Source: JASSUD01 sp031963405 (GTDB lineage: Bacteria > Pseudomonadota > Gammaproteobacteria > Burkholderiales > Burkholderiaceae). Taken from it: 64,000 bases of DNA. Of this stretch, positions 1-9,423 are shown one piece after another. Location of the stretch: assembly GCA_031963405.1 (NCBI GenBank), contig JASSUJ010000001.1, positions 2,170,001 through 2,234,000 of the forward strand. The letters are read 5' to 3'. A program made the translations under genes and the position numbers. The notes under the pieces were generated by a model that worked only from the letters and a program-made list of their open reading frames with translations, was not told the origin of the DNA and did no database searches. How positions within the stretch are numbered: the first letter of the stretch is position 1; every line of letters begins with the position of its first letter.

Positions 1-1025
1 GAGATGAAATTCATACCGTCATTAAAGTGGGCGGAGAATTATCGAGTAATCAGGGTATTAACCGGCAAGGTGGGGGACTTTCTGCCCCAGCACTGACGGC
101 TAAAGATAAAGCCGATATCGTTACAGCAGTAGCGCTTGGTGCTGATTATATTGCCGTCTCGTTTGTACAAAGTGCGCAGGATATGCACGCAGCGCGTCAG
201 CTTGCGCATGAAGCGGGTGCGTCTTTAGGCGTGCTGCCAAAAATGATAGCCAAGATTGAGCGCACGGAAGCTATTGCCGCGCTTGCTTCAATCGTCGAGG
301 CTTCTGATGGCATTATGGTGGCGCGTGGCGATCTAGCGGTGGAAGTAGGTAATGCTGCGGTGCCTGCACTGCAAAAGCGAATGATCCGTAGCGCCCGCGA
401 AGCCAATAAGCTGGTGATTACCGCGACGCAAATGATGGAATCGATGATCTATGCGCCAGTGCCTACCCGTGCAGAAGTGTCAGATGTGGCAAACGCTGTG
501 CTAGATGGTACGGATGCCGTGATGCTGTCGGCAGAAACCGCGACTGGCGAATATCCGGTGCAAACTATTGAAACAATGGCAGCGATTTGTCATGAGGCGG
601 AAAAATCAGCCTATATTCAATTCGACAAAGACTGCCTCGACCGTATTTTTACACGCATTGACCAAACGATTGCGATGGGCGCGCTTTTTACCGCTTATCA
701 TCTTGGCGCTAAAGCCATCATCGCCTTAACTGAGTCGGGTGCTACCGCGTTATCGATGAGTCGGCATTGGATTGGCGTGCCAATTTATGCGTTTACCCCG
801 CAGCTGGCGAGCCAGCGAATGATGGCCTTGTATCGTAATGTGGTGCCGCTGCATTTAGCGCTTAAAGACGATCTTGATAGAGTGCTGCAGGCAGCGTTAC
901 AAATGTTAGTGGCTAAGGATTTAACGGCGACTGGCGATATCGTTGTTATCACTGCTGGTCAGTCGAGTAGGCAGGCGGGTGGAACGAATATGATGAAGAT
1001 TGTAAAGATTGATGAGACCCATTAA
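1..1025 (+). CDS. pyk: Pyruvate kinase, 3' part (5' end outside window)
   Basis: Pyruvate kinase makes pyruvate and ATP from phosphoenolpyruvate and ADP in the last step of glycolysis. The frame is open from base 3 to the TAA at 1023-1025, giving about 340 residues; the family is about 470-480 residues, so roughly the first 135 are missing. Visible are the strand with GGGLSAPALTAKDKADI, the active-site lysine in MIAKIERTEA, the ARGDLAVE strand, TATQMMESM and the LSAETATGEYP helix, then the C-terminal domain beginning near ALTESGATALSMSR. The aldolase gene follows after 214 bases, an order also found in Burkholderia. The ATG at 27 is internal to the conserved barrel and is not a start. Assignment is firm. 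Confidence 0.97.
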   Translation, partial: DEIHTVIKVGGELSSNQGINRQGGGLSAPALTAKDKADIVTAVALGADYIAVSFVQSAQDMHAARQLAHEAGASLGVLPKMIAKIERTEAIAALASIVEASDGIMVARGDLAVEVGNAAVPALQKRMIRSAREANKLVITATQMMESMIYAPVPTRAEVSDVANAVLDGTDAVMLSAETATGEYPVQTIETMAAICHEAEKSAYIQFDKDCLDRIFTRIDQTIAMGALFTAYHLGAKAIIALTESGATALSMSRHWIGVPIYAFTPQLASQRMMALYRNVVPLHLALKDDLDRVLQAALQMLVAKDLTATGDIVVITAGQSSRQAGGTNMMKIVKIDETH

Positions 1026-1239
1026 ATAAGCACTAAATAAGCCACAAGTAGGCCCCAATCGAGGCAGACTGATATAGATGAATTAATGCCAGCAGCGTAT
1101 TCGTAAGCTAAAAATTCATACTATTGTTGGTGGTTTATGTAGCGCTTCTCTAATAAACTCTTGGCAATTTTCTGAGCCGCTCTTCAAAAACAATGAAAAG
1201 CAGTGCTATAAACAGGTTTTTTTAAATTAAGGAGATCTT

Positions 1240-2304
1240 ATGCCTCTCGTCTCAATGCGCCAGCTTTTAGATCATGCCGCTGAGAATGGCTATGGACTGC
1301 CAGCATTTAATGTAAATAATTTAGAGCAGGTACAGGCGGTTATGGCCGCGGCGGATGAAGTTAATTCGCCGGTGATCATGCAAGCCTCAGCGGGTGCACG
1401 CAAATATGCTGGTGAAGTGTTTTTGCGTCACTTGATTGCCGCTGCTGTAGAAGCGTATCCCCATATTCCTGTGGTGATGCACCAAGATCATGGGCAATCG
1501 CCAGCCGTTTGCTCGGCAGCAATTGATAGCGGGTTTACCAGTGTGATGATGGATGGCTCACTGCAAGAAGACGGCAAAACCATTGCCAGCTATGAATACA
1601 ACGTAGCAGTGACCAAGAAAGTGGTCGAGTTTGCGCATGCGCTCGGTGTGACCGTCGAGGGTGAGCTAGGTTGCTTAGGCTCACTGGAAACGATGCAGGG
1701 CGATAAAGAGGATGGTCACGGCGCGGAAGGCACGCTGAGTCGTGAGCAATTACTTACTGACCCAGAACAAGCGGCTGATTTTGTTAGGCTAACGCAGTGC
1801 GATGCACTAGCGATTGCCATTGGCACTTCGCATGGCGCGTACAAATTCACCAAAAAGCCAACGGGCGATATTTTGGCGATTGACCGCATTAAGCAAATCC
1901 ACCAGCGTTTGCCCAATACTCATTTGGTGATGCACGGTTCTTCCTCTGTGCCGCAAGAGCTGCTAGCAGTGATCAGGCAGTTTGGCGGGGATTTGAGACA
2001 AACTTACGGTGTGCCAGTAGAAGAGATTCAAGAAGGAATCCGGCATGGCGTGCGAAAAATCAATATTGATACTGATTTGCGGCTAGCTGCGACGGGCGCA
2101 GTTCGGCGCTATTTGGCAGAAAATCCAGAAAAATTTGACCCACGTGATTTTTCTAAAGCAGGGCGTGTTGCTATGCAGGCAGTGTGTCGGGCTCGTTATG
2201 AAGCTTTTAATTGTGCAAATCAAGCAAGCAAGATCAAAATTGTGCCACTGGAAAAAATGGTTGAACGTTATAAACGAGGCGAGCTAGCACAGCTCATCAA
2301 ATAA
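1240..2304 (+). CDS. fba: Class II fructose-bisphosphate aldolase
   Basis: This cytosolic zinc enzyme interconverts fructose 1,6-bisphosphate with glyceraldehyde 3-phosphate and dihydroxyacetone phosphate, in glycolysis and gluconeogenesis. The 354-residue length is the usual one for the betaproteobacterial class IIB (CbbA/Fba) type. Metal-site histidines are visible in HQDHG (His84), GTSHG (His198) and VMHGSSS (His232), and the GELG motif lies near residue 142. The ATG at 1240 is preceded by a good ribosome-binding site (AAGGAGAT). Two perfect hairpins follow the stop codon and probably end transcription. Pyruvate kinase lies upstream and purC downstream. Confidence 0.98.
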   Translation: MPLVSMRQLLDHAAENGYGLPAFNVNNLEQVQAVMAAADEVNSPVIMQASAGARKYAGEVFLRHLIAAAVEAYPHIPVVMHQDHGQSPAVCSAAIDSGFTSVMMDGSLQEDGKTIASYEYNVAVTKKVVEFAHALGVTVEGELGCLGSLETMQGDKEDGHGAEGTLSREQLLTDPEQAADFVRLTQCDALAIAIGTSHGAYKFTKKPTGDILAIDRIKQIHQRLPNTHLVMHGSSSVPQELLAVIRQFGGDLRQTYGVPVEEIQEGIRHGVRKINIDTDLRLAATGAVRRYLAENPEKFDPRDFSKAGRVAMQAVCRARYEAFNCANQASKIKIVPLEKMVERYKRGELAQLIK

Positions 2305-2311
2305 ACGTTTA

Positions 2312-2344
2312 AGAATTTGTTTAGGGTTTCCCTAAACAAATTCT
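2312..2344. repeat. Perfect 15-bp hairpin after fba
   Basis: AGAATTTGTTTAGGG (2312-2326) and its exact complement (2330-2344) enclose a 3-nt loop. The arm resembles the AGAACCTGTTTA ends of the larger palindromes at 22051 and 60734, so this may be a minimal or collapsed member of that family. It has no T-tract of its own. Confidence 0.75.
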
Positions 2345-2346
2345 AA

Positions 2347-2388
2347 GAAAGTACTGCATAAGCTGCTTTAGGCTTATGCAGTACTTTT
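2347..2388. repeat. Minimal hairpin element flanked by CTAA on both sides
   Basis: A perfect 16-bp stem (2348-2363 with 2372-2387) has an 8-nt loop. The arm AAAGTACTGCATAAGC resembles the ends of the elements at 27041 and 49158. CTAA precedes it (2343-2346) and follows it (2389-2392). This tetranucleotide is not palindromic and matches the IS5-type YTAR target, so it looks like a target duplication. The run TTTTCT after the stem may also let it work as the fba terminator. Confidence 0.7.
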
Positions 2389-2461
2389 CTAACTAAAAGA
2401 TCGCTCAAACCATGTGCCGTGTAGTTAAATACGGCTTAGTTAAAATCACCATAAGATTTTT

Positions 2462-3355
2462 ATGTCATCTACGCTTCATCAATCAAAATTGCATTCGCTG
2501 CCTTTAGTGGGCCATGGCAAGGTACGAGATAGTTATGCGGTGGGTGAGGATAAGTTATTGATTATTACCACTGATCGGCTATCTGCGTTTGACGTGGTAC
2601 TAAACGAGCCTATTCCCGGTAAAGGACGTGTGCTGAATCAAATGAGTAATTTTTGGTTCGCGAGGCTTGCGGCTGTCGTCCCCAATCATTTGACTGGAAT
2701 CACACCGGAGAGTGTTGTAGCTGAGGATGAAGTCGCTCAGGTACAAGGTCGTGCGGTGGTAGCTAAGCGCTTGCAGCCGATTTTGGTGGAGGCGGTCGTG
2801 CGTGGCTATTTAGCGGGCAGCGCTTGGCAGGAATATCAAGCCACTGGCATGGTATGCGGAATCAAGCTACCCGCCGGTTTGCAAAACGCACAGAAATTGC
2901 CGCAGCCTATTTTTACGCCAGCGGCAAAAGCGCAGCATGGTGAACATGATGAAAATATTACTTTTGACGCCATGCAATCGCTTATCGGTGAAGAGTTAGC
3001 TCATCAAATTCGCACTGTGAGTTTGCAGCTTTATCAAGAAGCAGCTGATTACGCAGCGCAGCGGGGTATTTTGATTGCAGATACCAAGTTTGAGTTTGGC
3101 TTAGATAATAATCAAACACTGCACTTGATGGATGAAGTGTTGACCGCCGATTCGTCGCGCTTTTGGCCTGCTGACGAATATCAAATCGGCATCAATCCAC
3201 CTTCCTTTGATAAGCAATTCGTACGCGATTGGTTAGAGAAGCAGCACTGGCAGAAAAAACCGCCGGCACCCGCTCTGCCCACTGCGATTGTCGAAAAAAC
3301 TGCAGCGAAATATGGCGAAGCCTTAACCCGTTTAACGGGCGATAGCTTGGCCTAA
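2462..3355 (+). CDS. purC: Phosphoribosylaminoimidazole-succinocarboxamide synthase
   Basis: SAICAR synthetase joins aspartate to CAIR using ATP in purine biosynthesis. The protein has 297 residues, as expected for the longer betaproteobacterial form. GKVRDSYAVG at the N-terminus, VVRGYLAGSAWQEY and the signature DEVLTADSSRFW are all present. It heads a purC-purE-purK group of consecutive pathway steps (gaps of 90 and 20 bases). No clear Shine-Dalgarno sequence precedes the ATG, but the protein alignment supports this start. No purine riboswitch is apparent upstream. Confidence 0.97.
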   Translation: MSSTLHQSKLHSLPLVGHGKVRDSYAVGEDKLLIITTDRLSAFDVVLNEPIPGKGRVLNQMSNFWFARLAAVVPNHLTGITPESVVAEDEVAQVQGRAVVAKRLQPILVEAVVRGYLAGSAWQEYQATGMVCGIKLPAGLQNAQKLPQPIFTPAAKAQHGEHDENITFDAMQSLIGEELAHQIRTVSLQLYQEAADYAAQRGILIADTKFEFGLDNNQTLHLMDEVLTADSSRFWPADEYQIGINPPSFDKQFVRDWLEKQHWQKKPPAPALPTAIVEKTAAKYGEALTRLTGDSLA

Positions 3356-3445
3356 AAATTGGCCGGGTTGGCTAGTCGTACACGAACAAATAGTAATTGA
3401 TAGCGTATTTCCCTTTCTCCTATCTCAAAGCAACAAAGCAAGTGA

Positions 3446-4021
3446 ATGAATAAGGTAACAGCACATATTCCCACGCCTAACGAAGCTGAACGCACTAAAC
3501 CTCAAGCCCCACTGATTGGTGTGGTGATGGGGTCTAGCTCAGATTGGGAGGTAATGCAACGCGCTGTAGCTGTGTTGGAAGACTTTGGTGTGCCATATGA
3601 GGCGCAGATATTGTCTGCGCACCGCATGCCTAACCAAATGTTTGAATATGCAGAAAATGCGCGTGCACGCGGCCTAACTGCGATTATTGCTGGGGCCGGT
3701 GGCGCTGCACATTTGCCGGGTATGCTGGCCGCTAAGACTATTGTGCCGGTACTGGGTGTGCCCGTGCCAGGACAGTATCTGAAGGGCTTGGATTCTTTAT
3801 ATTCGATTGTGCAAATGCCTAAAGGCGTGCCGGTTGCGACCTTTGCTATTGGTGCTGCTGGCGCGGTAAATGCAGCACTCTTTGCGGTTGCTATGCTGGC
3901 TGTTCAGCAGCCAGGGCTGGCTGAGAAGCTTGAGGCATTTCGTGAGCAGCAGCGTGAAGCGGCTAGTACTGCGCAATTGCCACTGCCTCCCTCTGCTTCT
4001 TCTATTTCTTCTGCTTCTTGA
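3446..4021 (+). CDS. purE: N5-carboxyaminoimidazole ribonucleotide mutase
   Basis: PurE moves the carboxyl group of N5-CAIR to make CAIR, the substrate of PurC. MGSSSDWEVM, SAHRMPNQM and AGAGGAAHLPGM are the class I PurE phosphate- and nucleotide-binding motifs. At 191 residues it is longer than the catalytic core (about 160) because of a polar leader of about 23 residues and a Ser/Pro-rich tail (PLPPSASSISSAS) of no evident function. It lies between purC and purK, which supply and use its substrate. Confidence 0.97.
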   Translation: MNKVTAHIPTPNEAERTKPQAPLIGVVMGSSSDWEVMQRAVAVLEDFGVPYEAQILSAHRMPNQMFEYAENARARGLTAIIAGAGGAAHLPGMLAAKTIVPVLGVPVPGQYLKGLDSLYSIVQMPKGVPVATFAIGAAGAVNAALFAVAMLAVQQPGLAEKLEAFREQQREAASTAQLPLPPSASSISSAS

Positions 4022-4041
4022 ATCTTGAAGGCGGGTTACTG

Positions 4042-5250
4042 ATGTCACAGATAAGCACTGTGCGTGCTAGATCGGCTGCTCCGATTGCTCCTATTCTCCC
4101 CGGTGCCTGGCTTGGCATGCTCGGTGGCGGCCAGCTTGGCCGCATGTTTTGTTTTGCTGCGCAAGCTATGGGTTATCGGGTGGCTGTACTTGATCCTGAT
4201 CAAGCTAGTCCAGCTGGCTTAATCGCTGATCAGCATATATGCGCAGCTTATGACGACGAGGCAGCGCTGACCGAGCTCGGTAGGCGCTGCGCGGCTATTT
4301 CTACCGAATTTGAAAATGTGCCCGCGGCAAGTTTGGATCTGCTTGCGCGCCATAGTTTAGTAACGCCAGCGAGCGAATGCGTCGCTATTGCGCAAGATCG
4401 TATCGCAGAAAAGCGCTTTATTGCTGGCTGTGACATTGCTGTGGCGCCGTATCTTGAAATTGCTTCGGCGAGCGCACTGGAGCAACTCAAAGATGAGCAG
4501 CTCGATGCCTTATTGCCAGGCATTCTAAAAACAGCACGACTTGGCTACGATGGCCGAGGCCAAATCAGTGTGTCGACTCCGGATGAGGTGCGGCATGCGC
4601 ATCGGTCATTGGGTGCCGTTGCGTGTGTGTTAGAGCGACGCTTGCCGCTTGCATATGAAGTATCCGCTTTGATTGCACGAGGGTTCGATGGTCAAACTGC
4701 CGTTTACCCACTCGCGCAAAATACACATCACGATGGCATTCTCTCGTATACCAGCGTTCCCGCACCGGATGCTTCGCCTACGCTAGTAGTGCAGGCACAG
4801 CAGGCAGCATTAAAAATAGCTGAGCGTATGGATTATGTTGGCGTGCTATGTGTTGAGTTTTTTGTGTTGGAAGATGGGTCGCTGATTGTTAACGAAATGG
4901 CGCCGCGTCCGCATAATTCTGGCCATTACACCATCGATGCCTGCGCGACTAGTCAATTTGAGCAGCAAGCACGAGCGATGACCGGCATGCCGCTTGGCGA
5001 TACGCGCCAGCATTGCGCGGCGGTTATGTTGAATGTGCTGGGAGACAGTTGGTTTGTTGGAGAAACGTTGCAAACACCGCCATGGCAACAAGTCGCTGCG
5101 CTGCCTGCTGCACGCTTACATTTATATGCTAAGCAAGAAGCACGGATGGGGCGCAAGATGGGGCATATCACGCTCACGGCTACTACGCTCGCACGCGCTC
5201 AGGCAGCAGCGCGCGACTGTGCTCAGCTATTGCATATTCCACTGGCTTAG
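4042..5250 (+). CDS. purK: N5-carboxyaminoimidazole ribonucleotide synthase
   Basis: PurK carboxylates AIR with ATP and bicarbonate to give N5-CAIR for PurE. The ATP-grasp fold is recognisable from GGGQLGRM near the start, KTARLGYDGRGQ, and VNEMAPRPHNSGHYTIDAC in the metal- and ATP-binding region. I place the start at the ATG at 4042, which follows GAAGGCGGG at a normal distance; a TTG at 4018 would add eight residues and overlap the purE stop codon, and is less likely. The resulting protein is 402 residues. Confidence 0.96.
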   Translation: MSQISTVRARSAAPIAPILPGAWLGMLGGGQLGRMFCFAAQAMGYRVAVLDPDQASPAGLIADQHICAAYDDEAALTELGRRCAAISTEFENVPAASLDLLARHSLVTPASECVAIAQDRIAEKRFIAGCDIAVAPYLEIASASALEQLKDEQLDALLPGILKTARLGYDGRGQISVSTPDEVRHAHRSLGAVACVLERRLPLAYEVSALIARGFDGQTAVYPLAQNTHHDGILSYTSVPAPDASPTLVVQAQQAALKIAERMDYVGVLCVEFFVLEDGSLIVNEMAPRPHNSGHYTIDACATSQFEQQARAMTGMPLGDTRQHCAAVMLNVLGDSWFVGETLQTPPWQQVAALPAARLHLYAKQEARMGRKMGHITLTATTLARAQAAARDCAQLLHIPLA

Positions 5251-5267
5251 TAGGGTGGGAGGAAAAA

Positions 5268-6341
5268 ATGATAGGAGATACTCCTTCATCTAGCCTACGG
5301 CTAGCGAGCGAGGTGGATAGTGAGGCTATTCTCCAAGCAGTGCATACGCTTAATGCCGGTGAATTGGTTGCGTTTCCTACTGAAACGGTTTATGGGTTGG
5401 GCGCGGATGCGAGTAATCCGGCTGCGATTGCGCGTCTTTACACATTAAAGGGGCGCCCGTCTGATCATCCTGTGATTGTGCATCTTCCGCACGGAGCTGA
5501 CGCCGCTTACTGGGTAAATGGCGCACTGCCTTCTCAGGCTCGAGCGCTGATTGATGCGTTTTGGCCTGGCCCTTTAACCCTGATTCTTAAGCGTGCCTCG
5601 TATATTCCTCAGGTAGTGAGCGGCGGCCAGGAATCGATTGGGCTGCGTTGCCCGGCACACCCGGTGGCGCAAGCGCTGTTACAAGCACTGCAGGATTCAT
5701 CCTCTATGCCGCGTGGATTGGCTGCTCCTTCTGCCAATCGTTTTGGACGTGTTAGCCCGACGACCGCACAACATGTGCGCGATGAGTTTGGCGCAGCAGT
5801 CTCTGTGTTAGATGGTGGAGCTTGCAGTGTAGGAATTGAGTCAACGATTCTTGATTTGTCACGTGCTTATCCAGTGGTATTGCGCGCAGGTCAAATAAGT
5901 GTCGCGCAGTTGGCTGAAGTGTTAGGCGACTTACCGAAACAGCCCAACGGAGCTGAAACAGGCGATCGAGCGGCTGCATCACAACGGGACGAAGCAACGC
6001 CACGCGCACCAGGCACACTGAAAGCGCATTACGCACCCCGTATCCCACTCTTTTTGCTAAACGCAAATGAGATTACTGAGGCACTTGAGCAGCGCACTCC
6101 TGATGAGCGGGTCGCGCTCATAGCACCTGAGCCAAGCCGATGGAGCCTCCACGCTAATGTGGTGGTAGTTGCTGCTGCTGCAGAGCCACAGGTATATGCA
6201 CACGATTTGTACCGCTTACTGCGTCAGTTAGAGAATGCGGGTGTGCAATGTATTTTGGTTGAAAAGCCTCCCGCTAGCTTAGCCTGGGCAGCTATCAATG
6301 ACCGTCTGAGCCGTGCGGCGGCTGCGTTTAAAGGGCGCTGA
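5268..6341 (+). CDS. sua5: Threonylcarbamoyl-AMP synthase, Sua5 type
   Basis: The enzyme makes L-threonylcarbamoyladenylate from threonine, bicarbonate and ATP, the first step of t6A modification at position 37 of ANN-decoding tRNAs. The YrdC-like domain covers about residues 15-205, with FPTETVYGLGAD, the KGRP element (Lys61, Arg63) and SAN (Ser155, Asn157). A linker with PRAPGTLKAHYAPRIPL leads to the C-terminal Sua5 domain, so this is the long form (357 residues), not TsaC. The ATG follows GGGAGGAAAAA, only 17 bases after purK, which suggests co-transcription with the purine genes. Confidence 0.95.
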   Translation: MIGDTPSSSLRLASEVDSEAILQAVHTLNAGELVAFPTETVYGLGADASNPAAIARLYTLKGRPSDHPVIVHLPHGADAAYWVNGALPSQARALIDAFWPGPLTLILKRASYIPQVVSGGQESIGLRCPAHPVAQALLQALQDSSSMPRGLAAPSANRFGRVSPTTAQHVRDEFGAAVSVLDGGACSVGIESTILDLSRAYPVVLRAGQISVAQLAEVLGDLPKQPNGAETGDRAAASQRDEATPRAPGTLKAHYAPRIPLFLLNANEITEALEQRTPDERVALIAPEPSRWSLHANVVVVAAAAEPQVYAHDLYRLLRQLENAGVQCILVEKPPASLAWAAINDRLSRAAAAFKGR

Positions 6342-6596
6342 TTAACGCTGCTTCTGAAAAGCAAAAGAAGCGCAGATAATGCACCGTTACTGCGTAGTGT
6401 GACACCGCAGAAATTTTCTCAGCTGAAAGCTTGGCTAGTCACCTTTTAAATATTGATCAAATGACTTTGAGTTTTATTAGACTTTTTTCGAAGTCCCATA
6501 GCGACGTTATTCCTTCTCGACGTACTTTTGTCCTGGTATCAAAGGCATTCCTTGCAGTGGAGTGTCGAAAAAAGCTTATTGAGTTCCCCCACTGAA

Positions 6597-7619
6597 ATGT
6601 CTGCCTTGCTCTCCAATTATTCATTACGTTCCCATAATACGTTTGGTTTTGCAGTACACGCTCACTATGCTCAGTTCATCGACAGTGAAGCGCAGCTGCT
6701 GGCAGCGCTGGCTGACCCGCGTACAGTAGGCTTGCCACGTTTGATTTTGGGCGGAGGGAGCAATGTCGTTTTAACTCGTGATTTTGAGGGTGTTGCTTGG
6801 CTAATGGCATTAAGCGGTCGACGTTTGGTGGGTGAAGATGAGCATGCCTGGTTTGTCGAGGCCGGCGCGGGTGAAAATTGGCATGAATTTGTGCAATGGT
6901 CGCTTGGGCAAGGTTGGTCAGGGCTTGAAAATCTGGCTTTAATTCCTGGCAAGGTAGGCGCAGCACCTATTCAAAATATCGGCGCCTACGGCCTTGAAAT
7001 AAGTGAGCGTTTGGCTAGCGTGCGTGTGATTGAGTTAGCCACGGGTAAGGCACTGATATTGGATGCCAAAGCTTGCCAATTTGGTTACCGGGATAGTTTT
7101 TTTAAGCAGCACGGCCGCGATCGCTTTGTGATTATTTCAGTAACGTTCCGCTTGCCCAAAGTGTGGCAACCACGTTATGTCTATGCCGCGCTTGCTGATG
7201 AATTGGCGAAACAGCGCATTGAAGCGCCAGTGCCACAAGATATTTTTGCAGCTGTAGTGGCTGTGCGCCGCGCTAAGCTGCCTGACCCAGCGCATATTGG
7301 CAATGCGGGCAGCTTTTTTAAGAACCCAGTAGTAGAGGCGGCACACTTTAAGGCTTTAATCGCACGTGAGCCTAAATTAGTGGCGTATCCTCAAGCAGAT
7401 CAGCGCGTCAAGTTGGCTGCAGGTTGGCTTATCGAGCAGAGCGGCTGGAAAGGTCGAACGCTTGGCCAGGCCGGCGTGCATGCAAAACAAGCTTTGGTTT
7501 TGATTAACCGCGGCGGGGCTACTGGCGCAGAGATATTGACGCTAGCAACTGCTATTCAAGACGATGTAGAGAAGCGTTTTGGAGTGAGGTTAGAGCCAGA
7601 ACCTGTGATTGTGCGTTAA
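6597..7619 (+). CDS. murB: UDP-N-acetylenolpyruvoylglucosamine reductase
   Basis: MurB is the cytosolic FAD/NADPH enzyme that reduces enolpyruvyl-UDP-GlcNAc to UDP-MurNAc in peptidoglycan precursor synthesis. FAD-binding GGGSNVVL, the block GLENLALIPGKVGAAPIQNIGAYG, the arginine of GYRDSFFK, the catalytic serine in GNAGSFFKNP and the C-terminal EPEPVIV glutamate place it in type I. The ATG at 6597 (MSALLSNYSLRSHNTFGF) gives 340 residues, close to the E. coli protein; an upstream TTG at 6528 would add 23 unrelated residues. The gap to sua5 is 255 bases and contains only a short imperfect hairpin near 6349-6374. Confidence 0.96.
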   Translation: MSALLSNYSLRSHNTFGFAVHAHYAQFIDSEAQLLAALADPRTVGLPRLILGGGSNVVLTRDFEGVAWLMALSGRRLVGEDEHAWFVEAGAGENWHEFVQWSLGQGWSGLENLALIPGKVGAAPIQNIGAYGLEISERLASVRVIELATGKALILDAKACQFGYRDSFFKQHGRDRFVIISVTFRLPKVWQPRYVYAALADELAKQRIEAPVPQDIFAAVVAVRRAKLPDPAHIGNAGSFFKNPVVEAAHFKALIAREPKLVAYPQADQRVKLAAGWLIEQSGWKGRTLGQAGVHAKQALVLINRGGATGAEILTLATAIQDDVEKRFGVRLEPEPVIVR

Positions 7620-8013
7620 AGACGTTGAAGTAAGCGAAAGTAATATCATGCTTTCCTTCCCTATTTCTCTTAAGCACTTAAATGTGTTGTCTGTGTCGAC
7701 ATTGCTGACCCTTGATTGATTCAGGGCTTCTTCCAGTGAGTGCCTCTTATGAGGTTAATGAGATAGGCGCTTGCACCCACATTTTCTGTAGCGCGTAAGC
7801 GCAGCCATCCCCTTCAAAAACAGCAATGTTTGGCTCGAAAAATATCTTTTAAATTGCTTAATGGCTTTTAGGTCTATCAGCGTTGATTGGATAGTCTTGA
7901 TAAGATGCTGAAAAATAAGTTTAAGTTTCCTTTATGAATGAAGTGAAGCGTGCTTTTTGAAAAAATTGAAAAGCCATAGACGCTTCCTTATCTTTATTTC
8001 TATTACTGAAAAA
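7620..8013 (+). other. Long leader upstream of leuC, possible leucine-rich leader peptide
   Basis: These 394 bases contain no recognisable protein gene. One short reading frame (7648-7719) would encode 23 residues of which seven are leucine, placed upstream of a leucine biosynthesis gene. A small CCTC-TTAT-GAGG hairpin follows near 7743. I see no attenuator stem with a U-run and no strong ribosome-binding site, so a leader peptide is only a possibility. Confidence 0.3.
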
Positions 8014-9423
8014 ATGACTCGAACTTTATACGACAAATTATGGGATTCGCATGTCGTCCATGCCGAAGATGATGGTACGACGCTTCTTTATATTGACCGT
8101 CATTTGCTGCATGAGGTGACAAGCCCGCAGGCATTTGAAGGGTTACGGCTAACTAAACGCCCGGTTTGGCGCGTGAGCGCAAATCTTGCCGTGTCTGACC
8201 ACAATGTGCCAACTAGCGGGCGCCGTGATGGGATTGCAGACCCTGTTTCAAAGCTACAGGTGGATACGCTCGATGCAAACTGTGAAGCGTTTGGAATTAC
8301 ACAATTCAAGATGAATGATGTACGGCAGGGCATTGTGCATATCATTGGTCCGGAGCAGGGGGCGACGCTGCCAGGAATGACAATTGTGTGCGGCGATTCG
8401 CATACCTCAACACATGGTGCATTTGGCGCGCTCGCATTTGGCATCGGCACATCAGAGGTCGAGCATGTGCTTGCAACGCAAACTTTGATGCAAAAGAAAA
8501 GTAAAAACATGCTGGTGAAAATCGAAGGATGCTTGCCAGTAGGATGTACAGCAAAAGATCTTGTGCTAGCGGTCATTGGCAAAATAGGTACAGCTGGTGG
8601 AACTGGCTTTGCTATTGAATTTGCTGGTTCGACGATTCGCTCTTTGACGATGGAAGGGCGTATGACACTGTGCAATATGGCGATTGAAGCAGGGGCACGT
8701 GCTGGTATGGTGGCAGTTGATGAGACTACGCTTGACTATTTGCGTGAACGACCTTTCGCTCCTCAAGGCGATCATTGGGAGCAAGCGGTGGCGTATTGGC
8801 GTACCTTGGTTTCAGATGAGGGCGCACATTTTGATCGCGTGGTTGCAATGGAGGCGACCGAGCTTAAACCTCAAGTTACTTGGGGTACATCACCAGAAAT
8901 GGTTACCTCAATTGATGGTCGCGTGCCCGATCCAGAACAAGAAGCGGATGAGGGTAAGCGCCGAGCTATTGAGAGTGCCCTACGGTATATGGCGCTTGAG
9001 CCAAAAACTCCTATTGAAGCAATTAGGCTGGATAAAATTTTTATTGGCTCATGTACCAATGGGCGAATTGAAGATTTACGTGCCGCGGCTGAGGTGGTGA
9101 AAAAGCTGGGGAGGCGCATTGCTTCTAATATTCGGCAGGCAATGGTAGTGCCAGGTTCAGGTTTGGTCAAAGTGCAGGCGGAGCAAGAAGGTATTGATCA
9201 AATTTTTCTTCAAGCAGGGTTTGAGTGGCGTGAGCCAGGCTGTTCGATGTGTTTGGCGATGAATGCGGATAAGTTAGAGCCAGGTGAGCGGTGCGCATCA
9301 ACCTCGAATCGTAATTTTGAAGGTCGGCAGGGGATGGGTGGGCGCACTCATTTGGTTAGTCCAGCAATGGCAGCCGCCGCCGCTATTGAAGGGCATTTTG
9401 TCGATTTTCGTGAATTGTTATGA
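8014..9423 (+). CDS. leuC: 3-isopropylmalate dehydratase large subunit
   Basis: LeuC and LeuD together isomerise 2-isopropylmalate to 3-isopropylmalate in leucine synthesis. LeuC carries the aconitase-type [4Fe-4S] cluster: its cysteines are seen in GSCTNGR and in PGCSMCLAMN. Other family motifs are DHNVPT, CGDSHTSTHGAFGA and FEGRQGMGGRTHLVSPAMAAAAA. The ATG at 8014 (MTRTLYDKLWDSH) gives 469 residues, the normal length; an upstream TTG at 7957 would add 19 unrelated residues. Like the following leuD it lacks a strong ribosome-binding site. Confidence 0.97.
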   Translation: MTRTLYDKLWDSHVVHAEDDGTTLLYIDRHLLHEVTSPQAFEGLRLTKRPVWRVSANLAVSDHNVPTSGRRDGIADPVSKLQVDTLDANCEAFGITQFKMNDVRQGIVHIIGPEQGATLPGMTIVCGDSHTSTHGAFGALAFGIGTSEVEHVLATQTLMQKKSKNMLVKIEGCLPVGCTAKDLVLAVIGKIGTAGGTGFAIEFAGSTIRSLTMEGRMTLCNMAIEAGARAGMVAVDETTLDYLRERPFAPQGDHWEQAVAYWRTLVSDEGAHFDRVVAMEATELKPQVTWGTSPEMVTSIDGRVPDPEQEADEGKRRAIESALRYMALEPKTPIEAIRLDKIFIGSCTNGRIEDLRAAAEVVKKLGRRIASNIRQAMVVPGSGLVKVQAEQEGIDQIFLQAGFEWREPGCSMCLAMNADKLEPGERCASTSNRNFEGRQGMGGRTHLVSPAMAAAAAIEGHFVDFRELL

